Below the pieces are notes generated by a model that was given only the letters and a program-made list of their open reading frames with translations, made no database searches and was not told the DNA's origin. From Ralstonia sp. NFACC01 (GTDB lineage Bacteria; Pseudomonadota; Gammaproteobacteria; Burkholderiales; Burkholderiaceae), in NCBI RefSeq assembly GCF_900115545.1, contig NZ_FOWV01000006.1:1-64000 (forward strand): a DNA stretch of 64,000 bases, in the 5' to 3' direction. The position numbers and the translations under genes were made by a program. Shown one piece after another: positions 53,746-63,228 of this stretch (position 1 is the first letter of the stretch; each line of letters opens with the position of its first letter).

Positions 53746-54186
53746 ATGCCACGATTTGCCCGCCTGTTCGAAGCCGCCGAGGACATCCTCGAAGCCTATC
53801 GCGATGCGCTCAAGCGCCGCGACGCCGATGGCGCGCTCAAGCTGTGGCTCGATGAGGACTCGGTGAGCTTCATCCTGCCGGACGGTCAGCGCCTGAACGG
53901 CCACGAGCAACTGCGTGGCTGCCTTGATGCGCTGGTCGAGAAGAACCCGGTCTGGATCGAATGCCTCTCGCAGCAGGTGCATTCGTCGCTGGGCGTATCG
54001 ATCTTCGAAGCCACGGAAGCCTTGCGCTTCTCGGCCACCGCCACCGAGGCCGACCTGTACGTGCACACGACCTACGTGCTGATGCAGAACCACGAAGGCT
54101 GGCGCATCGCCCACGTGCATTCCAGCCAGGCCGCCGAAGAACGCGTGGCCGCGTCCATCGCCAGCGTCACGCACTCTCTGCACTAA
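53746..54186 (+). CDS. SnoaL-like / DUF4440-type small protein
   Basis: 146 residues with a cone-shaped alpha+beta barrel pattern of the SnoaL/NTF2-like family: ILEAYRDALKRRDADGALKLWLDEDSV, then HEQLRGCLDAL and VLMQNHEGWRIAHVHSS. Such proteins may be ketosteroid-isomerase-like or stress proteins; no catalytic set is certain. The ATG at 53746 is favoured over a waaF read-through. Confidence 0.8.
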   Translation: MPRFARLFEAAEDILEAYRDALKRRDADGALKLWLDEDSVSFILPDGQRLNGHEQLRGCLDALVEKNPVWIECLSQQVHSSLGVSIFEATEALRFSATATEADLYVHTTYVLMQNHEGWRIAHVHSSQAAEERVAASIASVTHSLH

Positions 54187-54220
54187 GCTGCCGCGCCGGG
54201 CGTGGCCGCCGTCTCTTTCG

Positions 54221-55297
54221 ATGACCCATCCGTCTCGCCACGCCACCTCCCTTGAACTGAGTCTGGGCGCCCTGCTTGCAGGGCCGTTCGAGCCGCATGC
54301 GTTCCGCTCGCCGTGGTGGCTGATCGGCGGCAACGCGCAGACGATCGTGCCCGCGCGCCTGTGGCGCTTTCCGCGCATTGCGTATCGGCGCGAACGCTGG
54401 GACACGCCCGACCACGACTTCATCGACCTCGACTGGACCACGCATGAAACGGATGAGCACGCGCCGCTCGTCGTCATGTTTCATGGTCTGGAAGGCGATT
54501 CGCGCAGCCATTACGCGCGGCTGCTGATGGACGCGCTGCGCGGGCGCCGCTGGCTGGGGGTCATTCCGCACTTTCGCGGTTGCTCGGGCGAGATGAACCT
54601 CGCGCCGCGCATGTACCACTGCGGCGACGGCGCCGAGATCGCGTGGATCCTGGAACGCCTTTATCGGACGGTCTGCCAGCCGCAGGGCCGCAAGCTGCTG
54701 GTTGTCGGCATCTCGCTGGGCGGCAATGCGCTGCTGCGCTACCTGGGCGAACACGGCACCGATGCGCGCTACGTGAGCGCGGCTGCAACGGTGTCTGCAC
54801 CGCTGGACATGCGGGCCGGCGGTGCAGCGTTGTCAAAGGGCTTCAACATGGTCTACACGCGCATGTTCCTGCGCACGCTCAAGGACAAGGCCAACGCCAA
54901 GCTCGATCAGCACCCAGGTCTGTACGACCGCGCCGCCATGATGGCCACGCGCACGCTGGGCCAGTTCGACAATCTCGTCACCGCGCCGCTACACGGTTTT
55001 CGCGACGTGCTCGACTACTGGACACGCGCCTCGTCCAAACCCGTGCTGCGTGACGTGCGTGTGCCGGCGCTGGTGCTGAACGCACGCAACGATCCGTTCC
55101 TGCCCGGACAGCACCTGCCCATCGCGGCCGATGTGTCACCCGACATCACGCTGGACCAGCCGCTGCACGGCGGCCATGTCGGCTTCCTGCTGCGCCATGG
55201 CAAGACGGGCCGCATCGATTGGATGCCTGCACGCGTCCTGCGCTTTTTCGATGATGTACTGGGCCGCCAAGCCAACACGGAGGATGCGCATGGATGA
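54221..55297 (+). CDS. YheT-type alpha/beta-hydrolase
   Basis: 358 residues. The nucleophile elbow GISLGGNALL holds the Ser; PLVVMFHGLEGDSRSHYAR gives the oxyanion region, and a C-terminal HGGHVGF has the His. This is the YheT branch (AB_hydrolase_4/EMB8). The role is not settled; esterase activity is likely. Its last bases overlap the next gene's start by 8 bases. Confidence 0.88.
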   Translation: MTHPSRHATSLELSLGALLAGPFEPHAFRSPWWLIGGNAQTIVPARLWRFPRIAYRRERWDTPDHDFIDLDWTTHETDEHAPLVVMFHGLEGDSRSHYARLLMDALRGRRWLGVIPHFRGCSGEMNLAPRMYHCGDGAEIAWILERLYRTVCQPQGRKLLVVGISLGGNALLRYLGEHGTDARYVSAAATVSAPLDMRAGGAALSKGFNMVYTRMFLRTLKDKANAKLDQHPGLYDRAAMMATRTLGQFDNLVTAPLHGFRDVLDYWTRASSKPVLRDVRVPALVLNARNDPFLPGQHLPIAADVSPDITLDQPLHGGHVGFLLRHGKTGRIDWMPARVLRFFDDVLGRQANTEDAHG

Positions 55298-55871
55298 CAT
55301 CGTCCGCCAGGCCATGGCCAAGTGGCCGAACGTGCCGAATTGCTTTGGCTGGCTGGCGCTGGATCGGCGTGGCCAATGGCGCATGCGCAACGAATATGCG
55401 CAGGCCAATAATCTATCCGGTGAGCCGATCCGCCACGCGGCGCTCGTCGACTTCATCGTGCGCAACTACGCGCATGACGATGCGGGGCGCTGGTTCTTCC
55501 AGAATGGGCCGCAGCGGGTGTTTGTCGAACTCGATTGCACGCCGTGGGTCGTACAGCTCTCGGCGGACGGCGCGCCGCCAGTCTTCACCACAACCACGGG
55601 CGCCGTATTCTCGCCCAGCGGCTGTTTTGTCGATGAACACGGCAGCGTGCTGCTCTCGGGCCGCGTGGGCGGAGGCGAAGCAGAAGAGACCATTGCCCTG
55701 CTTCACGATCACGACCTGGAGCCGTTCTCATCCTTGGCCCAATGGCACGGAGACGCATGCGGAGCCGCACTGGGTACGTTAACGCTGGGGGATCGGACGT
55801 TCGACATTGAGCCAATTGCGAGCACGGAGGTTGCAAAACGCTATGGCTTCGTGACCCGGCCCGCGGAATAG
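55290..55871 (+). CDS. Conserved hypothetical protein, 193 residues
   Basis: 193 residues, beginning MDDIVRQAMAKWPNVPNCFGW and containing FFQNGPQRVFVELDCTPWV and GCFVDEHGSVLL, which reads as a beta-sandwich. I recall similar uncharacterised proteins in Burkholderiales but no role. The ATG at 55290 follows a GGAGG site 6 bases before it. It overlaps the hydrolase stop by 8 bases, so the two are coupled. Confidence 0.75.
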   Translation: MDDIVRQAMAKWPNVPNCFGWLALDRRGQWRMRNEYAQANNLSGEPIRHAALVDFIVRNYAHDDAGRWFFQNGPQRVFVELDCTPWVVQLSADGAPPVFTTTTGAVFSPSGCFVDEHGSVLLSGRVGGGEAEETIALLHDHDLEPFSSLAQWHGDACGAALGTLTLGDRTFDIEPIASTEVAKRYGFVTRPAE

Positions 55872-55891
55872 CGCCCGCTGGCCCACCCGCC

Positions 55892-57595
55892 CTACTTCGG
55901 CAACGCCTTGTCTTCCGCCTTCTCTTCCCGGTATTGCCGTTCCATCTGGTGCAGGCGCGCATCCACTTCGGATAGCGTGTAGAAATCCGCATCCCCCGCA
56001 TCGCGAGCGAGCTTCAGTTGCTCTACTGCCGATCCCCACGCCCCATCCCGCGCGTATTTCTCCGCCAGCGCGCGATGCTGCTCAACACGCTTGCCCTTGT
56101 CGGCATAGGCACGGGCGAGCATCTCCCACCAGATCGGCTGGGTGGTGTCTTCGCGGGTCTTGTCTTTCAGATACGGAATCGCATCGTCGGGCCGGCCGGC
56201 CGTCAGCAGTGTTTGCGCATAAGTGATGCCGACCGCGCGTGACAGCGGGTACCCAGTAAGCGCAGCGCGTGCCAATGTCAATGCCTCGGAACCACGGGCA
56301 CGCGCGCGCGCCAGCTCGATGGCTGTCACGTCCAGCTCGACGCTGCCCGACGTCATGCCGGGAATGTTGCCGTACAGGCGTCGCGCCTCCTGCAGCGCCT
56401 GCTCGGCGTCATCCAACCGCCCTGCCATCTGGTTGGCGACGGCCACGCCGTACCAGAGCGCTGCGCGCTTCTCGACCGGCGCATCCGGCGTCGACGACAA
56501 CTGCGAGCGCATCGCATTGCGCACGTCGATATAGGCACTTGTCGACGTTTCCTGCAGCACGCGCGCACGCGCCTTCGCAAAACCGAATTCTGGCCGGCGC
56601 GGCTGGCGTGGATGCGGCAAGCCGCGCGCACGGTCTTCCATGTCGGCGATGCGCTCCCCGGTCAACGGGTGGGTGCGCGCATAGCCGGGAATCACGCCGG
56701 TATCGGCAATGTTCGTCACGCGCTGCAGACGACGGAAGAAGTCCGGCATGCCGTCTGGGTTGTAGCCCGCGCCCGTGAGCAGCGTGAAACCGACGCGATC
56801 TGCCTCGCGCTCCGCGCCGCGCGAGAAGGCGAGCTGGTTCGACACTGCCGCCGCCTGCCCGCCCATCGCCAGCGCCTGCGCGGCGTCACCGCTCTTGGTA
56901 GCCGCCAGACCGGCCAGCAGAATCGACGCCAGTGCAATCCACATCGACTCGCCGGATTTATCGATGCCGCGTGCGATATGCCGCTGCAGCACGTGTCCGA
57001 TTTCGTGGCCGAGCACCGAGGCCAGCTCAGATTCACTCTCGGTCGCGACCAACGTACCCGTGTTCACGCCGACGTAGCCGCCGGGCAGCGCAAACGCGTT
57101 GATGCCGGGATCACGCACCGCGAACAGCTCAAAGCTCGACGCCGACGTGCTGCCCGCCACGTGCTGACGGCGCGCCGCGTCGATCAGCTTGTAGCCGATG
57201 GTATTGAGGTAGTCGGTGATCAGCGGATCGGGGACGAAATCCGGATCGCGGCGGATCTGACGCATCACGCGGTCGCCCAGGCGGCGCTCCATCTCGGGCG
57301 ACAACGAGGCCGTCGACGGATCGCCCATATCGGGCAACTCGTACGTCGGCGCATCAATGACAGTCGGCTCCTTCGGCAAGTACGGCGACTGCCGTCCGAT
57401 CTGCACGCTGCGATTCAGGTTGCTCTGCACCTGATCGGCCGCCGCGGGGGAACCCAACCCCGGGTTGACCGAGGCCGCCGGCGCGGACGCCACCGCCTGC
57501 GCCAGCACGGGCAGCGGCAATGGCGCAAGCCACGTCGATAACAACACAGCGGCCGTCAGCTTGCGGACGCGCGGCCGAAAAAGGGAAAGCGTCAT
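55892..57595 (-). CDS. bepA: BepA-like periplasmic M48 metalloprotease with TPR tail
   Basis: 567 residues. Signal peptide to about residue 38 (VLLSTWLAPLPLPVLAQ), peptidase M48 domain with LGHEIGHVLQRH (HExxH, near residue 195) and a downstream GREADR-type Glu (RGAEREADRVGF), then a helical TPR-like C-terminus (about 330-560). BepA clears misfolded outer-membrane proteins and aids LptD assembly. The ATG at 57595 is chosen over a longer upstream frame. Divergent from moaC. Confidence 0.9.
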   Translation of the reverse strand: MTLSLFRPRVRKLTAAVLLSTWLAPLPLPVLAQAVASAPAASVNPGLGSPAAADQVQSNLNRSVQIGRQSPYLPKEPTVIDAPTYELPDMGDPSTASLSPEMERRLGDRVMRQIRRDPDFVPDPLITDYLNTIGYKLIDAARRQHVAGSTSASSFELFAVRDPGINAFALPGGYVGVNTGTLVATESESELASVLGHEIGHVLQRHIARGIDKSGESMWIALASILLAGLAATKSGDAAQALAMGGQAAAVSNQLAFSRGAEREADRVGFTLLTGAGYNPDGMPDFFRRLQRVTNIADTGVIPGYARTHPLTGERIADMEDRARGLPHPRQPRRPEFGFAKARARVLQETSTSAYIDVRNAMRSQLSSTPDAPVEKRAALWYGVAVANQMAGRLDDAEQALQEARRLYGNIPGMTSGSVELDVTAIELARARARGSEALTLARAALTGYPLSRAVGITYAQTLLTAGRPDDAIPYLKDKTREDTTQPIWWEMLARAYADKGKRVEQHRALAEKYARDGAWGSAVEQLKLARDAGDADFYTLSEVDARLHQMERQYREEKAEDKALPK

Positions 57596-57700
57596 ACGAA
57601 AAGCACGGTGAGCGGAATCAGCGCGGCCACATCGCCGCAAGCCGGGTGCTTGCTATCATAAAACGCTTCGCACCCTGCCCCGCAAAACGCGCTGTCACTC

Positions 57701-58177
57701 ATGTCGCAACTCACCCACTTCGATTCCGCCGGACAAGCCCATATGGTCGACGTCGGCGACAAGGCTGTCACCCACCGCGTGGCTGTCGCCACCGGTACGA
57801 TCCGCATGCTGCCCGAGACGTTTGCGCTGGTACGCGATGGCAACGCCAAGAAAGGCGATGTGCTGGGGATTGCGCGCGTAGCGGCGATTCAAGGCTCCAA
57901 GCGGACGTCGGATTTAATTCCGTTGTGTCATCCGTTGGCGTTGACGAAGGTGGGGGTGGAGTTCGATCTGGATGAGGCTTCATACACCGTCCGCTGTACG
58001 GTTCGTGCTGAGACGCGTGGACAGACCGGCGTCGAAATGGAAGCGCTGACTGCGGTGCAGGTGGGACTGCTTACCATCTATGACATGTGTAAGGCTGTGG
58101 ATCGAGGGATGGTGATTGGGGATGTGCGGCTACTGGAAAAGCATGGGGGGAAGACGGGGGATTGGGTGGGTGGCTAA
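57701..58177 (+). CDS. moaC: Cyclic pyranopterin monophosphate synthase MoaC
   Basis: 158 residues. [43 protein letters not shown] and KHGGKTG are the family signatures. It converts 3',8-cyclo-7,8-dihydro-GTP to cPMP in molybdenum cofactor synthesis. Stands alone here; moaA is not adjacent. A terminator lies beyond the stop. Confidence 0.96.
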   Translation: MSQLTHFDSAGQAHMVDVGDKAVTHRVAVATGTIRMLPETFALVRDGNAKKGDVLGIARVAAIQGSKRTSDLIPLCHPLALTKVGVEFDLDEASYTVRCTVRAETRGQTGVEMEALTAVQVGLLTIYDMCKAVDRGMVIGDVRLLEKHGGKTGDWVGG

Positions 58178-58192
58178 TGTATTTTCGCTGCA

Positions 58193-58227
58193 AATAAAAG
58201 GAACGCCTCTGGGACGCTCCTTTTATT
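58193..58227. terminator. Bidirectional terminator between moaC and pilin
   Basis: AATAAAAGGA (58193-58202) pairs with TCCTTTTATT (58218-58227), with extra internal pairs. A and T runs on both ends suit both directions. Confidence 0.8.
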
Positions 58228-58239
58228 CACGATTTTGGC

Positions 58240-58764
58240 TCAGCGGCACTCGGCCGGCGCCCATTTGGCCGGGAGCGTCGCCGTTGTCGCGGTAGCGCCA
58301 CCCTCCAATGCGGAAGCGTTAGCGGATGCACATTTCCATTGGATCGGCGCGATCGGCACTTGGTCCGGACTCAGGTTCGATGTTGTGACGCCGCTTGCGG
58401 TATACGGCGTTAGCGTCAGTTGGTTGGAACCGTCCGGTGCAACCGTCGATGCATAAGTAATGGTAATCGTCCCATTGCCAGTAGCGCCCGATGCAATGGC
58501 TAGACTGGTCACGTTTTTGGTGGCCGCGGGAGCATCGAAACCAGCCGCCAGATTGTTCTGGCCGCTCATGGCGTTCTCAGCCACGAGCACTTTGGCTGAA
58601 GCCGCCAGCGAAAGGCCTTCGGTTACACGAGAGCGGATCATATAGTCCTGATACGCTGGCACCGCAATCGCCGCCAAGATGCCAACGATGGCAACAACGA
58701 TCATCAGTTCAATCAAAGTAAAACCGGCTTGGGCTCGCTTCCTCTTTTGGTAATTGCAATGCAT
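58240..58764 (-). CDS. Type IV pilin, first copy
   Basis: 174 residues. A short basic leader ends in Gly before the pre-pilin site: AG then [24 protein letters not shown] (Phe1, Glu5). The rest is a globular head with a C-terminal Cys pair (WKCAS and AECR) forming the D-region disulfide. AAAGGAG precedes the ATG. A 9-bp hairpin (58793-58818) lies in the leader RNA. It follows the pglL gene on the same strand, after a terminator. No sigma-54 site is seen upstream, unlike the other two pilins. Confidence 0.9.
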   Translation of the reverse strand: MHCNYQKRKRAQAGFTLIELMIVVAIVGILAAIAVPAYQDYMIRSRVTEGLSLAASAKVLVAENAMSGQNNLAAGFDAPAATKNVTSLAIASGATGNGTITITYASTVAPDGSNQLTLTPYTASGVTTSNLSPDQVPIAPIQWKCASANASALEGGATATTATLPAKWAPAECR

Positions 58765-58792
58765 TGATACTCCTTTATCTCGTTGAAACATG

Positions 58793-58818
58793 CGATTGCC
58801 GAGTGAATGCGGCAATCG
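58793..58818 (-). other. Hairpin upstream of the first pilin
   Basis: CGATTGCCG and CGGCAATCG are perfect inverted repeats with an 8-base loop, 29 bases before the start codon. It may stabilise the leader RNA or bind a regulator. Confidence 0.5.
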
Positions 58819-58902
58819 GTTCAAACAAGATTAACGGAGCCTATCGCTTTCAAATTCAACCGCAACAACTTTTGTTGTTTCTAATAAGAGTTCGACCAAG
58901 AA

Positions 58903-58924
58903 GAGGGCGCCCTTTGGCGCCCTC
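58903..58924 (-). terminator. Rho-independent terminator after the PglL gene
   Basis: Perfect 9-bp stem GAGGGCGCC with GGCGCCCTC, 4-base loop, beginning 4 bases after the stop at 58929, followed on the minus strand by TTCTTGG. Confidence 0.8.
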
Positions 58925-58928
58925 CCCG

Positions 58929-60701
58929 CTAATCCGATGATGCGGTCGGCTTTGTCTCCCCGCGTGACGGCACCTCTACCAGCAAGCGGTCCGCCTTCAG
59001 ACGCGTACAAAACGTCTTGAGTGCCTCTTGCTTCTGCGCACAAGCTTGCGTAATAAGCGTGGACTGCTCCGTATAATCTTTGCCGATCCAATAATTATTG
59101 GACATACGGCGCAGCTGCTGAACCGCCTCGTCTGTTTTCCCAACATAGGCCAATGCAAGCGCATAGCGCTGAACAGTAGAAGACCCAGGATAGAACTCCA
59201 CGGCTTGTCGCTCCAGCTTGACCAGGGTCGGAGCCACCTCGGGAATGACATACCAGTGGATTGCCATCGCCAAGTTCTCGTACGGCAGGAGAAGAGTCCA
59301 TCCATGCGTGCGATATCGAGCCAATTCCTTCTGCAAACCATCTGGGCCATAGTGGAGCCGCTGAACAGCTAGGTAGTCCCCCCACAGATGCGTCATCATT
59401 GCGGCTGCGCCTATGGAGACCAGCGCAGTCGATCCCCATACAGCGCTGGCGGAGGGCGCTCGCATCATGCGCTCATCAACATAGCCCAGCGCAAACGCGA
59501 ACGGCAGCAGAAAGAATAGGTAATGCAACGGATACTCGAGCATGGAATGCACTCCTATCACCCCGATAATGGTGAGCAGGAATGCCAGCCCAGGCGTCAT
59601 GCGGCGCTTGCGCAAGCTCCAAGCAAAACCCAACAGCGGCAGCGCAATCGCAAGCAAACCGAGTAAGCCAACCTTGGCCAACTGGTCCAACACGATATTG
59701 TGAGCATTGAACGACACCTCGACGCGACCCAGCGTGTCAGTTTGCACAAACTGATTCCACGCGTAGTCACCCCAGCCACCGCCCAGCCATGGATGCGCGA
59801 GGAACATATGCCAGGCATGCTTCCATAGCAATGGGCGCAGCCCGGCACCTTCCCGCATGCGGTCGCCCATCGACCCCGGCAGGTCCAGATGCCAAACTAC
59901 ATTGGCGTAGGCGGCCAGCCAGTTGAACAGCTGATACACCACGGCCAGCAGTAGGATCGGTACGCAAGCCCACATCCATCGACGGTAGCCGGTTTGGTCG
60001 ACTGTCCAAGCCAAACCCGCTAGGCCACCCACCACGACAACATGCAGCCACGTAATACGTGAGAACGTCAGGGCCATACCCAGCAGCAACACTAGCGAGA
60101 TCGCCACCAAAAGGATTCGGGCGCGCCGGCATTTGGATGCGAAAAACGCGCATGCCGCCAGGGAGAACGCAAGATACGAGGCGAGGTGGTTGGGTTGGTT
60201 CATGTTCCCCCACATGCGTCGCCCTGTCCCCGTCGGCTGCATTCCAAAGAGCGTGATCGGCAGATTCTGAACACGGAACAGTTGGAGCAATTCGATTGCT
60301 ACGCTGACTAAGCCACCGAGAATGATGCCGAACGCAAACGCTTCCAAGATTCCAGGAAAATTACGGCAGCGCGCGCCCAACCCGCACGCAATGGTGGCAG
60401 CAAGCAGGAACACCGTAGCCGACAGCGTCAAAAACGGATTCAGCGGCGGTGCAAATTGCAGTTGCACAAACAGAACACCAATCAGGAACAGCGGTGCTAG
60501 AGCTATGCTCGGCAAACCCGTTTTATCGTTCCAGGTCAAAGCAAGTACCGCCATCGCCAGTACGATCCAGCAAATGCCGGCTGCAAACTCGGAAAAAAAA
60601 GTTGGCAGCGGAAAGGTATGCATGGCCACCAAATACGGCAGCGCGCCGCACATGGCTGTGGCCAACCAAAGCGACAAGAGCAGTAGACGAGATCGAAGCA
60701 T
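58929..60701 (-). CDS. pglL: PglL-type pilin O-oligosaccharyltransferase
   Basis: 590 residues, multi-pass membrane protein with about 12 helices. Wzy_C/O-antigen-ligase family core with HPWLGGGWGDYAWNQF (about residue 350) and HNIVLDQLAKVGLLG. The start at 60701 gives MLRSRLLLLSLW. PglL/PilO proteins move lipid-linked glycans onto Ser/Thr of pilins in the periplasm. It lies between pilin genes, so it likely modifies one or more of them. The last 130 residues are soluble and helical, as in PglL_A proteins. Confidence 0.88.
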   Translation of the reverse strand: MLRSRLLLLSLWLATAMCGALPYLVAMHTFPLPTFFSEFAAGICWIVLAMAVLALTWNDKTGLPSIALAPLFLIGVLFVQLQFAPPLNPFLTLSATVFLLAATIACGLGARCRNFPGILEAFAFGIILGGLVSVAIELLQLFRVQNLPITLFGMQPTGTGRRMWGNMNQPNHLASYLAFSLAACAFFASKCRRARILLVAISLVLLLGMALTFSRITWLHVVVVGGLAGLAWTVDQTGYRRWMWACVPILLLAVVYQLFNWLAAYANVVWHLDLPGSMGDRMREGAGLRPLLWKHAWHMFLAHPWLGGGWGDYAWNQFVQTDTLGRVEVSFNAHNIVLDQLAKVGLLGLLAIALPLLGFAWSLRKRRMTPGLAFLLTIIGVIGVHSMLEYPLHYLFFLLPFAFALGYVDERMMRAPSASAVWGSTALVSIGAAAMMTHLWGDYLAVQRLHYGPDGLQKELARYRTHGWTLLLPYENLAMAIHWYVIPEVAPTLVKLERQAVEFYPGSSTVQRYALALAYVGKTDEAVQQLRRMSNNYWIGKDYTEQSTLITQACAQKQEALKTFCTRLKADRLLVEVPSRGETKPTASSD

Positions 60702-60835
60702 TCGCGGAGTGAGTGAGACGACGGAGAGAGCAGCGACCCGATGCGGGGCGCCGCTGACGAAGCGAGCGAGTTTAGCCGAACGGATGGTTGGCGATTTTGG
60801 AATACGTCGCCGCACCTCAAGCTCGTACGAAACAA

Positions 60836-60857
60836 AAGGGCGCCCGAAGGCGCCCTT
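60836..60857 (-). terminator. Rho-independent terminator after the second pilin
   Basis: AAGGGCGCC and GGCGCCCTT form a perfect 9-bp stem with a CGAA/TTCG loop; the minus strand continues TTTTGTTT. Very similar stem to the one after pglL. Confidence 0.88.
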
Positions 60858-60917
60858 GCACTCCCGCCCTTCAACGGTTTAAGTTGCTTACCGTCTGCGG
60901 GAATATCGCTGTTGCGA

Positions 60918-61409
60918 TTAGTTCTGGCAGTTTGCCGGCAGGTATGAGTACATCGCCGCCTGAGAAGCAGCTGCAGTCGAATTGTTTGCGGTTGCCGTAC
61001 CGCACACCCATTTGACGGTGCCGTCCGGCATACCTTGGCCCCAGAGGCCCAGGTACTTACCGTCAATCGCGGCCGCACCCGTGCTGCCCAGCGTCAAGAT
61101 CACGCTGACGTTCGAGCCATTGCTCTGCTGAGTATATTGTTGTGCGGTCACGTACTTCGCATTCGAACCCAGCGGCGCGATCGGCGAAGCCGTCGGGAAC
61201 TGACCATTCGTCGCGTAAGCTTCTGCCAGAGCAGCACGTGCCGCATCCAGATCCGTCGTCGCTTCGGTGAGCTTCGACTTGATCATGTAGTTGTTGTAAG
61301 CAGGCAGCGCGATGGCAGCCAGGATACCGACGATCGCCACCACGATCATCAGTTCGATCAGCGTGAAACCCTTCTGGACACGCTTGTTCATACGACGCAT
61401 CGACTTCAT
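60918..61409 (-). CDS. pilA: Type IV pilin, second copy
   Basis: 163 residues. Leader [14 protein letters not shown] then [24 protein letters not shown], the N-methylated Phe and Glu5 signature. The head contains KSKLTEAT and ends with a Cys pair (WVCGT and ANCQN). Very similar to the third copy in the first 60 residues and the C-terminus, pointing to duplication. A sigma-54 promoter is 47 bases upstream, and GGGGGAT precedes the ATG. Major pilin candidate. Confidence 0.92.
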   Translation of the reverse strand: MKSMRRMNKRVQKGFTLIELMIVVAIVGILAAIALPAYNNYMIKSKLTEATTDLDAARAALAEAYATNGQFPTASPIAPLGSNAKYVTAQQYTQQSNGSNVSVILTLGSTGAAAIDGKYLGLWGQGMPDGTVKWVCGTATANNSTAAASQAAMYSYLPANCQN

Positions 61410-61455
61410 GAAATCCCCCGGAATGTTTGGTTAAAGATGATGCGGGGGGAGATAA

Positions 61456-61472
61456 AGCACAGACTGTGCCAG
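61456..61472 (-). promoter_or_regulatory. Sigma-54 (RpoN) promoter of the second pilin
   Basis: Minus-strand CTGGCACAGTCTGTGCTTT has GG and GC spaced exactly as in -24/-12 promoters (TGGCAC-N5-TTGCT type). It lies 47 bases upstream of the ATG, matching typical pilA promoters driven by PilS/PilR. Confidence 0.75.
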
Positions 61473-61730
61473 GGGGAAATTGTTGGTTTACAAGGCGAGG
61501 AGAACAGGAAATTGACACTCCATCAGCCGCTCTGTGACAATTTTCGACACTAATTGACACGGCACGTTAGCTTTGTAGCGCATGAATCACAAAATCCGAT
61601 CGAACTTGCAGCGCTCGGGAAGCTTCCTTTTGCCTCCCTTGGATATCATCTAAGCTCACCATCGGACGTTCCGCCCCCAGGTAGCGCTACGCCGCGCTGG
61701 ACATCCACCCGTCGACTTTCCCAAATGACA

Positions 61731-61774
61731 ATCGCCGCATCAGGGCCAAATCTTCTTGGCCCTGATGCGGCGAT
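61731..61774. terminator. Perfect 19-bp inverted repeat, likely terminator of third pilin
   Basis: ATCGCCGCATCAGGGCCAA pairs with its complement at 61756-61774 around a 6-base loop. It ends 60 bases after the third pilin stop. The T-tract is weak, so it could also be an RNA-protecting hairpin. Confidence 0.6.
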
Positions 61775-61834
61775 CATGATTGCTGTTTCGTTTCGGTGAC
61801 GACGGCTACGTACCAGCTCCAAGCGGGTTCCGAC

Positions 61835-62347
61835 TTAGTTCTGGCAGCTAGCAGGCAAATAGGGGTACATCGACGAGACGGAAACACCCGATCCATACGT
61901 AGGGGTACTCGGGCTGTTAGCGGTCGCGCAGATCCAACTCACCGTGCCGTCGGCTTGGCCGATACCAAACATGCCGAGATAGGCATTGTCGATCTGACTG
62001 ACTCCGGTATGACCCAGGGTCAGAATCACCGAAGCGTTGGACCCTGAAACGTTGTAGTGCACTGCAGTGACATAGGCTGCATTGCTCGCCACTGCCTGCA
62101 CGATGATGGGCGGCGACGATTGCGGCGGAAAGACGCCTCCGTTGGATGTGTAGACCTCAGTGATCGACACCCGCGACACATCCAGCATGGTCGTCGCCTC
62201 GGTCAACTTTGACTTGACCATGTAGTTGTTGTACGCCGGCAGTGCAATCGCCGCCAGAATCCCGACAATCGCCACTACGATCATCAGTTCGATCAGCGTA
62301 AAGCCGCCCGCCCGACGCCTTGTTCCCTTGCTGTGCTTGAAAACCAT
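61835..62347 (-). CDS. Type IV pilin, third copy
   Basis: 170 residues. Leader [15 protein letters not shown] then [24 protein letters not shown]. The head shares [25 protein letters not shown] and a C-terminal Cys pair (WICAT and ASCQN) with the second copy, though the middle differs. A GGAGAGG site precedes the ATG and a sigma-54 promoter lies 41 bases upstream. It is probably a paralogue used in alternative or minor pili. Confidence 0.9.
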   Translation of the reverse strand: MVFKHSKGTRRRAGGFTLIELMIVVAIVGILAAIALPAYNNYMVKSKLTEATTMLDVSRVSITEVYTSNGGVFPPQSSPPIIVQAVASNAAYVTAVHYNVSGSNASVILTLGHTGVSQIDNAYLGMFGIGQADGTVSWICATANSPSTPTYGSGVSVSSMYPYLPASCQN

Positions 62348-62388
62348 GACCTCTCCCCAAAAAGCATTTTGTTGTTGGGAGGCCACCG

Positions 62389-62404
62389 TGCAGGGACTAT
62401 GCCA
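62389..62404 (-). promoter_or_regulatory. Sigma-54 promoter of the third pilin
   Basis: Minus-strand TGGCATAGTCCCTGCA keeps the GG/GC spacing of -24/-12 promoters. 41 bases upstream of the ATG. Confidence 0.7.
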
Positions 62405-62532
62405 AGGCACACATTGTGTATCTGGGCAAAAACTGGCGCACTTTGGTGGGAATTCAGGCGCAAATCTGACCGTTCTTGACAGAATTTCGGACAGAACCCG
62501 TCATCACCTACTTTCGTGGGGAATCGTTCGAA

Positions 62533-63228
62533 CTAGGCTTGGCGCAACGCGCGCCGGCTGAGCCACCAGCCCACACACACCACCAGCAGCGCCCCAACAC
62601 ACCCAACCACCACATCCGCATACGGCACCGCGCGCTCAAACCACGCCGCACCGATCGGATCAGTGACGAGCATGTCGCCGGCAAGGTATCCAAGTAGCGC
62701 CGCCCCCAGCGTGATGATCACCGGAAAGCGGGCCATGACCCCCACCAGCAGCGTGCTGCCAAACACGATCAACGGCACTGACAAGCCAAGCCCTAGCACG
62801 AGGAGTAGAAACGTCGTGCCTGGCGGCCCTTTTTCCGCCGCGGCGGCCACGGCGACGACGTTATCGAGCGACATTACAAAGTCGGCGATCAGGATGGTCT
62901 GGATAGCAGGCCATAGGCCGGCCTGCTGATGGCGATCGGCGGCTTCATCTTCGGCTTCCGTCAGCAGCTTCACGCCGATGTACACCAGCAGCACCGCGCC
63001 AATCGTTTTCAGGTACGGCTGCGCAAGCAGCTTGACGGCCAGCACGGTCAACACCACGCGCAGCACGATGGCGCCCGCGCTGCCCCAGAAAATGGCTTGT
63101 TTCTGCTGGTGCTTGGGCAGGTTGCGCGCGGCCAGCGCGATGACCACCGCGTTGTCGCCCGACAGCACGATGTTGGTCAGGATGATGGAGCCAAGTGCGA
63201 ACCAGAATGCGCTTGAGGTGAGCGCCAT
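62533..63228 (-). CDS. TerC-family membrane protein (YjbE-like)
   Basis: 231 residues with seven helices. The family signature appears as NIVLSGDNAVVIALAARNLP near residue 18-37 and again as FVMSLDNVVAVAAAA, both with conserved Asp and Asn. Such proteins export metal ions (Mn in characterised members) or tellurite. The ATG at 63228 fits the family; an upstream ATG at 63282 is possible. A yybP-ykoY riboswitch is often found before such genes but none is clear here. Confidence 0.85.
   Translation of the reverse strand: MALTSSAFWFALGSIILTNIVLSGDNAVVIALAARNLPKHQQKQAIFWGSAGAIVLRVVLTVLAVKLLAQPYLKTIGAVLLVYIGVKLLTEAEDEAADRHQQAGLWPAIQTILIADFVMSLDNVVAVAAAAEKGPPGTTFLLLVLGLGLSVPLIVFGSTLLVGVMARFPVIITLGAALLGYLAGDMLVTDPIGAAWFERAVPYADVVVGCVGALLVVCVGWWLSRRALRQA

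Larger units (their letters stand above)
61410..61834. other. Gap between second and third pilin genes
   Basis: 425 bases with no credible gene. Contains the sigma-54 promoter of the second pilin (61456-61472) and a 19-bp perfect hairpin near the third pilin end (61731-61774). Confidence 0.65.
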
